Shown here one piece after another: positions 10,254-19,300 of a stretch of DNA of 64,000 nucleotides; the first letter of the stretch is position 1, and each line of letters begins with the position of its first letter. Both the position numbers and the translations under genes were made by a program. The stretch is from the NCBI RefSeq assembly GCF_007997015.1, contig NZ_VOSM01000009.1, positions 1-64,000 on the forward strand, in the 5' to 3' direction. The stretch is from Lujinxingia vulgaris. GTDB lineage: Bacteria; Myxococcota_A; Bradymonadia; Bradymonadales; Bradymonadaceae. Under the pieces are notes generated by a model, which saw only the letters and a program-made list of their open reading frames with translations, ran no database searches and was not told where the DNA came from.

Positions 10254-10471
10254 GACCCTGGGTCACTTTTCCGCCCACTCAAAAACCGACCCTGGGTCAC
10301 TTTTTCACCCACTCAAAAACCGACCTTGGGTCACGTTTCTACCCACCTCACAAACCGACCCTGGGTCACTTTTCCACCCCTCAAAAACTGACCCTGGGTC
10401 ACGTTTCTACCCACCTCACAAACCGACCCTGGGTCACTTTTCCACCCACCCAAAAAACGACCCTGGGTCAC
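10254..10471 (+). repeat. 7-copy GACCCTGGGTCAC array, 34-bp period
   Basis: Seven cores start at 10254, 10288, 10322 (one change, GACCTTGGGTCAC), 10357, 10390, 10424 and 10459, a steady 33-35 bp spacing. Spacers are about 21 bp, of two main kinds, and mostly end in ACAAACC or AAAAACC. A short 18-bp duplication ending in GACCCT (10223-10260) leads into the array. It fills the gap between the convergent kinase and tryptophan dioxygenase genes; no hairpin terminator is visible there. Confidence 0.9.
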
Positions 10472-10501
10472 GTTTCGCCCCAGTCAGCCCCCCCGCCACG
10501 C

Positions 10502-11392
10502 TCACTTCATCCCGTACATGCCATCGTCGTAAAGCTGCCCCCGAACCTCCCACAAGATCGGGTAGGCGCGCTTCTTGAGCGTCGAGCTCAGATACTCCAC
10601 CCCACTGGAGCCTCCCGTACCCGGCTTTGTGCCGATAAGACGCTCGACCACACGCACGTGGTGAAAACGCCACAGCAGAATGTTCTGATCGTGCTCCACC
10701 AGCGACTCGGCCAGCGTGTAGAGGTGAAAGCGCTCTTTGGGCTCGCGGTAAAGCGGCTCGAGCGCCGCCATCGTCTGCTCGCGGCGCTCTCCCTCCAACA
10801 CCTCCCCCTCCTCGGGGATCGCCACATCGAAGCCCTCCCGCTGCAAGAGCTGATAGAAGCGCGTACGCAGCGAAGGCTCCGCCAGCCGCGCATTGAGCCG
10901 ACGATGATCCTGGTCGGTCTGATCGATATGCCGCATCACCGAGGTGTCCCGGATCCCCGTCAAAAACTCGACCTCCCGAAACTGAATCGACTGAAACCCG
11001 CTGGCCGGATTAAGCGCCTGGCGAAACTTCAAAAAATCGCTCGGCGTCATCGTCTCCAGCACGTGGATCTGCTGCACGAGCAACTTCTCAATCTGCAACA
11101 CCCGCTGCAGAAGCCGCCAGGCCTCGTAGACCTCGCCATTATCCATCTCCTCGGCCACCTGATCGAGCTCAAAGAGGATGAGCTTGAACCAGAGCTCGTA
11201 GGCCTGGTGAATGATGATAAAGAGGAGCTCGTCGTGCGCCGGCGGACTCGACTCAAAGTTCTGCAGCTCCAGAAGCTGCGGCACTTTCAGATAAGAGTTG
11301 TAGGTCAGACGCTCCCCGGCCGGGGGGAGGTCATCGCCGCCGGAGGTGCCCCCGGTAAAAGGGCAGCCGCTGCGGGTCTTCTCGTCGCTCAT
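10502..11392 (-). CDS. kynA: tryptophan 2,3-dioxygenase
   Basis: Opens the indole ring of L-tryptophan with O2 to N-formylkynurenine, first step of the kynurenine route; a cytoplasmic haem enzyme. The 296 residues match bacterial TDO throughout: LTYNSYLKVPQLLELQ, the DELLFIIIHQAYELWFK substrate helix, SGFQSIQFREVEF, and RFHHVRVVERLIG followed by GTGGSSGVEYL, where His245 is the likely haem ligand. The ATG at 11392 fits the family. It follows the polyprenyl synthase gene by 78 nt on the same strand and may be the last gene of that operon. No other kynurenine gene is in the window. Confidence 0.96.
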   Translation of the reverse strand: MSDEKTRSGCPFTGGTSGGDDLPPAGERLTYNSYLKVPQLLELQNFESSPPAHDELLFIIIHQAYELWFKLILFELDQVAEEMDNGEVYEAWRLLQRVLQIEKLLVQQIHVLETMTPSDFLKFRQALNPASGFQSIQFREVEFLTGIRDTSVMRHIDQTDQDHRRLNARLAEPSLRTRFYQLLQREGFDVAIPEEGEVLEGERREQTMAALEPLYREPKERFHLYTLAESLVEHDQNILLWRFHHVRVVERLIGTKPGTGGSSGVEYLSSTLKKRAYPILWEVRGQLYDDGMYGMK

Positions 11393-11470
11393 GGGGCCAG
11401 TCCATCGCAGGGGGGTAACTCGCGCAGAAAGCGCAGGTGGGAGATGGTGCCCCTCGGCCGATCATCACGC

Positions 11471-12502
11471 TCAGCCGACGGACTCCATAATATCGCCGAT
11501 CGGTGCAAGGAAGATCTGTGCCATACCTTCCAGAAGTCGGCGAAGGTCGGGATACGCCGAAAACGCCGCACTGGCAAGCGCTTGTCCTCGCAGCGTTTCG
11601 ATCTCAGCCAGACAGTCCGACAGCGCCCCCTGCTCACGGAACGCGTCGATCGCCCAGCCCACCTCGGCATCACTGCTGGCGCGGCGATCGGCGCGCAAAA
11701 GTTGCATCAACCGACGACGATCCGCGTCATTTGCGCGCTGCCAGAAGGCCACCACAAGCGCTGAAATTTTGCCCTCGCGCAGATCGCTCCCCGCCTGATC
11801 ACGCCCCTTCTCCCCGTAAAGATCCAGGATGTCGTCCTGGATCTGGAAGAGCACGCCCAGGTGCCCGGCGGCCTCCTCCAAAGCCTCGACCACCTCAACA
11901 GGCGCCTCACAAAGCTCGGCGGCACCGGCCATCGGAAGCGCAAAAAGACCACTGGTCTTCCCTCGCACCATACGCCGGTAGGCCTCCTGATCGATGTCGT
12001 CGGAAGAGCGCGCCTGCAGCGCAAACTCGCGCTCCTGGCCGTCGATCACCTTGAGCACATCGCGAAAAACCCGGGCCAACACCCGCTGACGTGCCCCCGG
12101 CGATGCCTTCACCGACTCCAGGCAGATCGGCGCCAGATAAAGCATCGCATCGCCCAGGTTGATCGCCTGAGCCTGCCCGTACTTCTTCCAGACCGTGGGC
12201 TGCCCGCGCCGCACCTCATCGCCGTCCTGAAGATCGTCATGCACAAGCGTGGCGTTATGAATCAGCTCACAGGCCGCCCCGAACCCCACCAGCGCCTTGG
12301 CCTCCTTACCGAGCGCCCCGGCAACCGCCAGCGGGAGCATCGCGCGCAGCCGCTTTCCGCCGGTCTCCATATGGTAGTCGAGCATCTGCCCCAGCGTCGA
12401 TCCGGTCAGTCCAGCCGCATCCACCGCCTCGGCGATGCAGCTTAACACCTGCCCCATATGGGCCTTCGTCAGCTCTCGAAATGCCTGCTCCGTCGTCGTC
12501 AC
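11471..12502 (-). CDS. polyprenyl diphosphate synthase
   Basis: A trans-prenyltransferase of the FPP/GGPP synthase family that condenses isopentenyl diphosphate onto allylic diphosphates; cytoplasmic. Both Asp-rich motifs are present: DDLQD (first) and DDILD (second), with the GGKRLR motif before them and KTSGLF between. The spacing between the second D of DDLQD and following residues fits a short- to medium-chain enzyme, but chain length cannot be fixed. The GTG at 12502 is chosen because its GTGA overlaps the TGA of the upstream HMG-CoA lyase gene and AGGAG precedes it, implying translational coupling; this gives 343 residues. A longer reading to 12580 would run inside the upstream gene. 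Confidence 0.93.
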   Translation of the reverse strand: MTTTEQAFRELTKAHMGQVLSCIAEAVDAAGLTGSTLGQMLDYHMETGGKRLRAMLPLAVAGALGKEAKALVGFGAACELIHNATLVHDDLQDGDEVRRGQPTVWKKYGQAQAINLGDAMLYLAPICLESVKASPGARQRVLARVFRDVLKVIDGQEREFALQARSSDDIDQEAYRRMVRGKTSGLFALPMAGAAELCEAPVEVVEALEEAAGHLGVLFQIQDDILDLYGEKGRDQAGSDLREGKISALVVAFWQRANDADRRRLMQLLRADRRASSDAEVGWAIDAFREQGALSDCLAEIETLRGQALASAAFSAYPDLRRLLEGMAQIFLAPIGDIMESVG

Positions 12503-13407
12503 GTGTCCTGCTCCTGTTGAGACCGCCAGTAAGGGTAGTAGCGCGAGCGGGTGTTCAGGCCGACCTCTTGCGAGAGCCAATCGGTGACCTCACAGAGACC
12601 ACCTAAATCGGCGTCGACCCGCGCGCCCATCGAGAGCATCAAGTTGACGAGATCCTCGCTGGCCAGGTTGCCCGCCGCACCCGGGGCGTAAGGGCAGCCG
12701 CCCATACCACCCACCGCGCCGTCAAAAAGACGCACACCGGCCTGATAAGCAAGCAGCGCGTTGGCCACCGCCAGCCCCTGCGTATCGTGCAGGTGCAGCG
12801 CGACCCGATCCTCGCCAAATCGCTCCACGGCCTGCGCGCATCCCTCAGCTACCTGCAGCGGCGTACCCGCGCCAATCGTATCGCCCAGCGAGAGATGTTC
12901 GGCCCCGTTGGCCAGAAGCTCCTCGCCAATCTCGAGCACCCGCTCAAAGTCGACATCCCCCTCAAAAGGGCAACCAAAAACGGTCGAAATATAAGCTCGC
13001 ACCACCATCCCCTGAGCCACCGCCGCCTCGGTAGTGCGTTTGAGCGCCGCCAGACTCTCATCGAGAGAGCGGTTGAGGTTGGACTGGTTATGCGCCTCGG
13101 TAGCCGACATAAACACCGCCACATGCTGCACATCGGCCGCGGCCGCCCGCTCCAACCCTTTGAGGTTGGGCACCAGCGCCCAGTAGCGCACCCCCTCCAC
13201 CCGACGAATCTGACGGGCGACCTCATCGGTCTGCGCCATCTGCGGCACCCAGCGCGGATGCACAAAGCTGCCGATCTCCACGTCGCGCACCCCGGCGTCG
13301 ACCAGCCCCTCGATCATCGCCGCGCGATCCTCACACGAGAGCACCCGCGACTCATTCTGCAGCCCGTCACGCGGGCCCACCTCAAAAAATCGAATCTCTG
13401 CGTCCAT
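12499..13407 (-). CDS. hydroxymethylglutaryl-CoA lyase
   Basis: Cleaves HMG-CoA to acetyl-CoA and acetoacetate, last step of leucine breakdown. The 302 residues form the HMGL-like TIM barrel: the N-terminal EVGPRDGLQNE motif, the metal-site HLHDTQG, and the family signature GGMGGCPYAPGAAGN containing the catalytic Cys. The ATG at 13407 has GAGG 7 nt upstream. Its stop overlaps the polyprenyl synthase start by 4 nt, so the two are one operon. The link between leucine or HMG-CoA metabolism and isoprenoids is chemically sensible but inferred. Confidence 0.95.
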   Translation of the reverse strand: MDAEIRFFEVGPRDGLQNESRVLSCEDRAAMIEGLVDAGVRDVEIGSFVHPRWVPQMAQTDEVARQIRRVEGVRYWALVPNLKGLERAAAADVQHVAVFMSATEAHNQSNLNRSLDESLAALKRTTEAAVAQGMVVRAYISTVFGCPFEGDVDFERVLEIGEELLANGAEHLSLGDTIGAGTPLQVAEGCAQAVERFGEDRVALHLHDTQGLAVANALLAYQAGVRLFDGAVGGMGGCPYAPGAAGNLASEDLVNLMLSMGARVDADLGGLCEVTDWLSQEVGLNTRSRYYPYWRSQQEQDT

Positions 13408-13468
13408 CAAGGTCCTCAAGCCCGAATCGGATCGGGCGTTCTGGGGCTTACATTGCGGTCGAGGCCAA

Positions 13469-13496
13469 CTTATCCCCCGCTTCAAAAGAGTGTCAA
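13469..13496 (-). promoter_or_regulatory. predicted promoter of the HMG-CoA lyase operon
   Basis: Read on the minus strand: TTGACA (13496-13491), 16 bp, GATAAG (13474-13469). Transcription would start about 55 nt before the lyase ATG. Confidence 0.55.
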
Positions 13497-13522
13497 CGCA
13501 GCCCTCCCTGCCGCGTTGACAC
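13490..13522. promoter_or_regulatory. 10-bp inverted repeat joining two divergent promoters
   Basis: GTGTCAACGC at 13490-13499 and GCGTTGACAC at 13513-13522 are perfect inverted repeats with a 13-bp spacer. Each arm contains the -35 element of one of two back-to-back promoters. The match extends 4 bp beyond the TTGACA hexamers, so an operator for a shared regulator is possible. Confidence 0.6.
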
Positions 13523-13545
13523 ACCTTCGGCCCTGCTCCTATTCT
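13516..13545 (+). promoter_or_regulatory. predicted promoter, possibly for a leaderless mRNA
   Basis: TTGACA (13516-13521), 18 bp, TATTCT (13540-13545). The expected start near 13552 coincides with the ATG at 13553, so the message may have no 5' leader. Confidence 0.5.
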
Positions 13546-13552
13546 TGGACGA

Positions 13553-13864
13553 ATGGTCCACGGAGCCTCGCATCGTCGCGAACGCTCCGCCCCCGACCCC
13601 TGCCTGAGGTATGCGACGTTGGCTCAAGACCTGCTTGTTGTGAATTATGGTCTCGCGCTCATGCTCTGCGAGGACGCAGCGATCCTTGAAGAGACTCTGC
13701 GGGCGATTGAGCCCCTTGATCTGCATATTCGCCGCATCGGCGACCTGGCGCTGCTGGTGCCCGCCGACGAGATCGAAGGTGTGCTCGAGACCCTCCACGC
13801 CCAGGGGACCTTCCCCCGTGTGCTCGGCCCCCAGCTCGTCTCTGATACGCAGGAGGCCCTGTGA
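13553..13864 (+). CDS. small protein coupled to the XPB-N-like gene
   Basis: A 103-residue protein of unknown function. The first 25 residues are basic and poorly structured; the rest alternates strands and helices (EETLRAIEPLDLHIRRIGDLALLVPADEIEGVLETLHAQG) and looks like a compact alpha/beta domain of the kind that reads an acidic partner. The predicted promoter puts transcription at this ATG, but starting at the internal ATG 13661 (67 residues) cannot be excluded. Its TGA overlaps the next gene's GTG by 4 nt, so the two are translated together and probably act together. Confidence 0.6.
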   Translation: MVHGASHRRERSAPDPCLRYATLAQDLLVVNYGLALMLCEDAAILEETLRAIEPLDLHIRRIGDLALLVPADEIEGVLETLHAQGTFPRVLGPQLVSDTQEAL

Positions 13865-16113
13865 GCATGCGACCTGACCGGCCCTCAACCTCTGGCCCGC
13901 TTGGCGCCGAGGAGCTTCGCAGCCTGCTGGAGCGTGGTTACGCCGACACCAGCGTACGGTTTCTGGCCCGCGCCTGGCGCTGCCAGCCCGAGGCTGAAAC
14001 CCTGATCGCGGCCGTCGATGACACCAGCCTGCGACCTCTCGATCCCGCCTCACTCACCGAGCTTGAGCGCGCGGTCTTCTGGCTCTTGCAGGAGCGCGGC
14101 GGCCGCGCCCGCGGCGAGAACCTCCGCCGCGACCTGCTTCTGCGGGGTTTTGGAGAATCCGAGCCCACCCTGGCCTCCCTTATCGCCGCGGGCCTGCTTA
14201 TCCCCATTCCGGCTGCCGCCGATCACGACTGCGACATCGAGGTGCTGCTCGAGCGCGGCTCCTTTTTGCAGCATGATCTGGCGCTGACCCCGGCCACCCT
14301 GGCCAACCTCGACGCCACGCCCGATGCCCTCAACATCGACGTCCCCACCTTCAACGATGTGACCATCGAGCCCACCGTCAGCTCCGTCGATGATCTGGAG
14401 CTCAACCTTTTGCATCTGGCCTCGCTGATCCGTCGCGACCCGCTCAAGCTCAACAAAGACGGCACCCCCAACCGCCGCTCTCTGGCGCGCGCTGCCCGCG
14501 GCATCAGCATGCCCGGCCAACTCGGCGAGGTCGCCGGCGACCTTGATCTTCACGATCCCCAGCAGCTCGACTACCTCACCTTCCTGGCTGCCCTGGGCCG
14601 TGAGCTGGGCATCCTGGGCCCCGACGGCGATCGTTACCGCACCGGTGACGCCGCCTTAGCGGAGCACTTTCATGCCCCCGGCCCCGAGCGCGATCGCCGC
14701 CTTGGCGAGGCGCTCCAGCGCCTGCGTTATTGGAACGAAGTCGAGAGCGTGCGCCTGGCCGAGATGACCCTGCGCGGCGCCGACGACCAGCACTTCTCCC
14801 AGCGAGAGTCCACCGGTGAACCGCTGATCGGCGCGCGCGGCTTTGTGCTCTCGGTGCTACGGCGGGCCTCGGTGCGCGAATGGGCCTCGGTGGCCGCGAT
14901 CACCGAGCTCTGCACCCAGATCGACCGTCAGTACCTCGACCGCACCCTCTCGAAGATGGCCGGCCAGTGCGAGCCGGCGCAGTTCATCGACGCGATGATC
15001 GAGCGTACCTTAAGCTGGTCGGGGCTCATGCAATTCGGGCGCACCGACGACAACCAGCGCGTCGCCCGTCTCTCGCCGCGCGGTGCCCGTGCGCTCGGTC
15101 TGGAGGGCTCGGAGATCCCCGCCCCGCAGGGCGGCTGCCTGATCGTGCAACCCAACTTCGAGGTGATGGTCTTTCTCGATAACGCCCCGGTCTCGGTGCT
15201 CCATGAGCTCTACCGGGTGGGCGAACGCCGCAAACTCTCCGATCGCGTCGCCACCTTCCAGCTCGCTGCAGAGTCGGTGCAACGCGGCTATTCGCTGGGC
15301 GCCAGCGCCACAGCGCTCGTCAAGCTGCTCAACACCTTCGGACACACTCCCGTGCCCGAGGCTGTGGCCTTCCAGCTCAACGACTGGGAGCGCGTCCATC
15401 AGCGCCTGACCATCCACCGCCAGGGCGTGCTCCTTCGCCACCCCGATCCCGAGCGCTTCGATATGATCATCGGGCAGCTCGAACACGATCTTCGCGAGAG
15501 CAACCACCGCGCCATCCGCCTGGGCGCCCGCGACGCCTTTGTCACCACCGCCGAGCACGACGCCATCCGACGTGCCGCCGAGGCGCACCCCTCGCTCTCG
15601 CTCAGCTCCACCGGCGCCCCCTCGCGCACCCTCTACTTCGTCGACCCGCTGGTGGTCATGGCCGACCCTTACGAGCTCGACGTCGTCACCCAGGTCGAGC
15701 TCGGCTACCTGACCGACGTCCTCGAAGATGAGTCGTCCCCGCGCTCGCGCTTCTTCGCGCTCAACATGGAGAAGATCCGCACGCGCTTCCCCGACGAGCC
15801 CTTAAACCAGATCGTGGCCTTCCTCGACGCGCGCTGCCCCGGGGGGCTTCCCACCGGTCAGGCGCTCCGCCTGCAGGCTGAGCTCGACCGCCCCGCCCGC
15901 GCCCACCTCGCCGAGCAGCTCATCGTCTTGAGTTTCGAAGACCGCCTCAGCGCCGACCGCTTCGCCGGCCTGGAAGAAGCCCCCGACCTCATCGAGCGCC
16001 GCCTCGGGCAGCTGCACTTTGTCATCGCCGCCGACGCCCGCGATCTCCTCGATGAGATCCTCGAAGAAACCGGTCTGACGCTCGCCAAGAGCCCGTTTGA
16101 CCGCGACGAATAA
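13861..16113 (+). CDS. XPB/Ssl2 N-terminal-like (Helicase_C_3) protein
   Basis: A 750-residue protein without Walker motifs. Residues about 415-530 (GCLIVQPNFEVMVFLDNAPV, then YSLGASATALVKLLNTFGHTPVP, then LNDWERVHQRLTIH) match the XPB/Ssl2 helicase N-terminal domain found as a stand-alone or helicase-linked module in bacteria. The N-terminal 400 residues are helical with winged-helix-like parts. In other bacteria the domain sits beside an XPB-type DNA helicase; none is visible within this window. The GTG at 13861 has AGGAGG 4 nt upstream; ATG 13867 is the alternative. A role in DNA damage or transcription-coupled work is inferred from the family only. Confidence 0.75.
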   Translation: MSMRPDRPSTSGPLGAEELRSLLERGYADTSVRFLARAWRCQPEAETLIAAVDDTSLRPLDPASLTELERAVFWLLQERGGRARGENLRRDLLLRGFGESEPTLASLIAAGLLIPIPAAADHDCDIEVLLERGSFLQHDLALTPATLANLDATPDALNIDVPTFNDVTIEPTVSSVDDLELNLLHLASLIRRDPLKLNKDGTPNRRSLARAARGISMPGQLGEVAGDLDLHDPQQLDYLTFLAALGRELGILGPDGDRYRTGDAALAEHFHAPGPERDRRLGEALQRLRYWNEVESVRLAEMTLRGADDQHFSQRESTGEPLIGARGFVLSVLRRASVREWASVAAITELCTQIDRQYLDRTLSKMAGQCEPAQFIDAMIERTLSWSGLMQFGRTDDNQRVARLSPRGARALGLEGSEIPAPQGGCLIVQPNFEVMVFLDNAPVSVLHELYRVGERRKLSDRVATFQLAAESVQRGYSLGASATALVKLLNTFGHTPVPEAVAFQLNDWERVHQRLTIHRQGVLLRHPDPERFDMIIGQLEHDLRESNHRAIRLGARDAFVTTAEHDAIRRAAEAHPSLSLSSTGAPSRTLYFVDPLVVMADPYELDVVTQVELGYLTDVLEDESSPRSRFFALNMEKIRTRFPDEPLNQIVAFLDARCPGGLPTGQALRLQAELDRPARAHLAEQLIVLSFEDRLSADRFAGLEEAPDLIERRLGQLHFVIAADARDLLDEILEETGLTLAKSPFDRDE

Positions 16114-16148
16114 GGCCGACAAGCCTCTTTTGCACCGCGCACCTTTGC

Positions 16149-16177
16149 TTGCCACGACCGGGGGGGCGCGATACATT
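16149..16177 (+). promoter_or_regulatory. predicted promoter of the GYF-TPR gene
   Basis: TTGCCA (16149-16154), 17 bp, TACATT (16172-16177). The leader would be about 160 nt. It begins 35 bp after the previous stop codon. Confidence 0.45.
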
Positions 16178-16343
16178 GGCCGCAGACTCTCTGGTCGCCA
16201 ACATGTTCTGCGCAGCGACTTAGCGCCGCCGGTCTTCTCATGCCCGACGACGCTACTCTCCACAGACGCCCCGAGCTGTGCGCCCATCCAGCCGGCGATC
16301 CCACATGGACGCCTCCCCCGCGAGGCCGCATCCCCGACACGCG

Positions 16344-19300
16344 ATGGAACGCTACTACGTCAAACGCCCCACCGGTAAGGTCTTTGGCCCCTTTGACCAG
16401 AACGCCATCCGGCTGATGCTCAAGGGCAACAAGCTCGGTACCGATGCGCAGGTCTCGACCGACAAAGAGAGCTGGACTCCAATCTCGGAGGTCGCGGCCT
16501 TCGCCGATGACGCCGGCAACACCACGCGCGCCGGCCTCGGGGTGCAGGATCTTCCGACCTCGGCAGGCGGCCCGGCGCTCCCCACCCCGCGCAACGCCCC
16601 CGATCTGCCCCGGCCCAAACTCAGCGACCTGCCGCGGCCCAAACTCGGCGATCTTCCCAAACCCAAGAGCGACGCCGCCGATCTGCCCGCGCCGCGCAGC
16701 GCCCCCGATCTGCCCCGGCCTAAACTCAGCGATCTGCCTCGCGTGGCGGGCTCCAACCTGCCCAAACCTGCCGGCTCCGATCTTCCGACCTCCGCCGGAT
16801 CGAACCTCCCAACCTCGGCAGGCAACAATCTCCCGACCTCGGCAGGTGGAAACCTTCCGACCTCGGCAGGCAACAACCTCCCGACCTCGGCCAACGCCAA
16901 CCTCCCAACCTCGGCCGATGACGACGATCTCTTCGCCGCTCCCATCACCGACGACGATGACCTCTTCGCCGCTCCCGTGGGCGCCGGTGCGGCCGAGGAC
17001 GACGACCTCTTCGCCGCTCCCGTCGGCGCCGGTGCGGCCGAGGACGACGACCTCTTCGCTGCTCCCGTCGGCGCCGGTGCGGCCGAGGACGACGACCTCT
17101 TCGCTGCTCCCATGGGCGCCGGCGCCAACCAGGCCGATGACGATGATCTCTTCGCTGCTCCGGTAAGCAGCAATGGGCCGCATAGCGACGACCTCTTCGC
17201 TGCTCCCATGGGCGCCGAGCCCAGCGATGATCTCTTCGGCCCGGCGCCGGGCATGGACGAAGACAGCGACGACCTCTTCGCCGCTCCGGCCCCCGATGAG
17301 GATCCTTTCGCCGCTCCGGCTGCCGACGACGATCCTTTCGCCGCCCCGGCCCCCGAGCCCGATCCTTTCGACCAGGGCGACGATCTTTTCGAGGCTCCGA
17401 AGCTCGACGACGACTCCCTCTTCTCCGATGCCCCCGCCGACGAAGACGACTTCCTGGGCGGCGATCAGGGCTTCTCCTTTTTGGACGAAGAGCCCGAGGG
17501 CGACGACTGGGATAGCCAGCTCGTCGGCAACGACTCCTTCGACGCCGACGACCTCGGCGTCAACGAGGCCGACTGGGGCGACGACATGATGGGAGGCCCG
17601 GCTCCGGCCGCAGCCGCCCCACCTCCCCGCCAACCCGCCGCTCCCAGCTCACGACCGCAGCCACAACAGGCCGGCGCTCCCGCAGCCTCCGGTCACGATC
17701 CTTTCCGCCCCGCCTCCACCGGCATCAAAGACGAGCAACCGGCCAGCCCCGGGGCCCCTGCCGCAGCCAACGTCGCCAAAGCGGTCGACGCCGATAAAAA
17801 ACGCGGCGCCATGGCCGCCATCGGCGTTCCCGTGCTCGCTGTGCTCGTTCTGGGCGCGGCCGGCTTTGGCATCTACACCTCCTTCTTCGCCCAGGAAGAA
17901 GTCGTCCAGCAGGCCCCGGCCCCGACCGCCCCGAAGATCACCTCGCTCAACCCCGAGCTGGTCCTCCAAGACAACTACGCCTCATACCTGGAGCTCTTCG
18001 CCCAGGCTGAAAAAGGTCAGCTCGATCCGCAGAGCTCCGCGCTGCTGCTGCTCGGACGCTCCTTCTACCTGACCCGCTACCAGGACGACGCCGTCGCCGC
18101 TTCGGCCGAAACCCTCGCCGAATCCCTGGCCGCCGAGAGCGCCGACCCCATGGTTGCCGCCGCCCTGGCCGCCAACGAGGCTCGTCTGGCCCAGGCCGAC
18201 GCCGCCGAAGCCCTGGCCGAACCCGCCCTGACCGACCCCGACGCCGCCTACTGGGCCCACTTAAGCGCCGGCGTCGCCTACGCTCTCGCCAGCCTCGACG
18301 GTCAGTACGAAGGCGCTCCCACACCGGCTGCCTCCGAAGATGCAACCTCCGAAGACGCGGCCCCCGAAAACGCCGCCCCGGCTGAAGAACAAGCCAACGC
18401 CGCCGAGGACGAAACGCAAGAAGGTGAAGCCCTCGCCGAGGCCAACGAAGAAGCCGGCGAGGAAGCCCAGAATGATGCAGAAAGCGCATCCGACACCGCC
18501 CGGGCCTCCCTGCTTGAGCGCGCCGAACGCCACCTGACCGCCGCCAGCAAAGCCAACGAGGCCGCAGCCGCCCCTCATTACTGGCATGCCCGCGTCCTGT
18601 CCGGAAAAGACGACAACGCCGCCGCTCTCGAAGCCCTGGAGCGCGCCAGCAACGCCGACCCCAACCACGTCGCCACGCGCCTCCTCGCCGGCAAGCTCTA
18701 CTACGAGGGCGGCGACCTCAACGACGCCACCGAGCACCTCGAGAAGATCATCAGCGAGCTCAGCGCCTCGGCTTCCCCGGCGGAGCGCGGCGAGGCCTAC
18801 CACGTTATGGGTATGGTCCATATGGCGCGGCAGCAGAGCGATGAGTCCATCGCCATGTTCACCGAGGCGCTCAACATCGACAGCTCCCGTGTCGACAGCC
18901 TGCGCGCGCTGGCCGAGCAGTACGAGCGCGCCGAGATGTATCAGGAGGCGCTCAACTTCTTCACCACCAACAAGAACCTCGGCCAGCAAGACCCTGAAGT
19001 GATGCTGGGCATCGTGCGCTCGCACATGGGTCTGGAGCAGTACAACGAGGCCATCCTCAAGCTCGAAGAGGGCGAGAAGGAGTTCCCCGAAGACGCCCGC
19101 TTCCCCTTCTACCTGGGACGCCTCAACATGCAGCGCGGCACCTTCTATGAAGCCCGCCGCGCCTTTGAGCGTGCCGTCGAAATCGACCCCAGCCTGCTCA
19201 CCGCCCACGCCGCGCTGGCCCAACTCGCCTGGCGCATCGACAACGACGTGGCCCGCGGCGAAGAGCACGTCCGCGCCATCACCGAGCGCCCCGAAGGCAT

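Noticed and set aside
15858-17633. 591-residue Gly/Val-rich minus-strand frame
   Set aside because: Antisense to the XPB-N-like and GYF-TPR genes; its repeats mirror the repeats of the sense frame.
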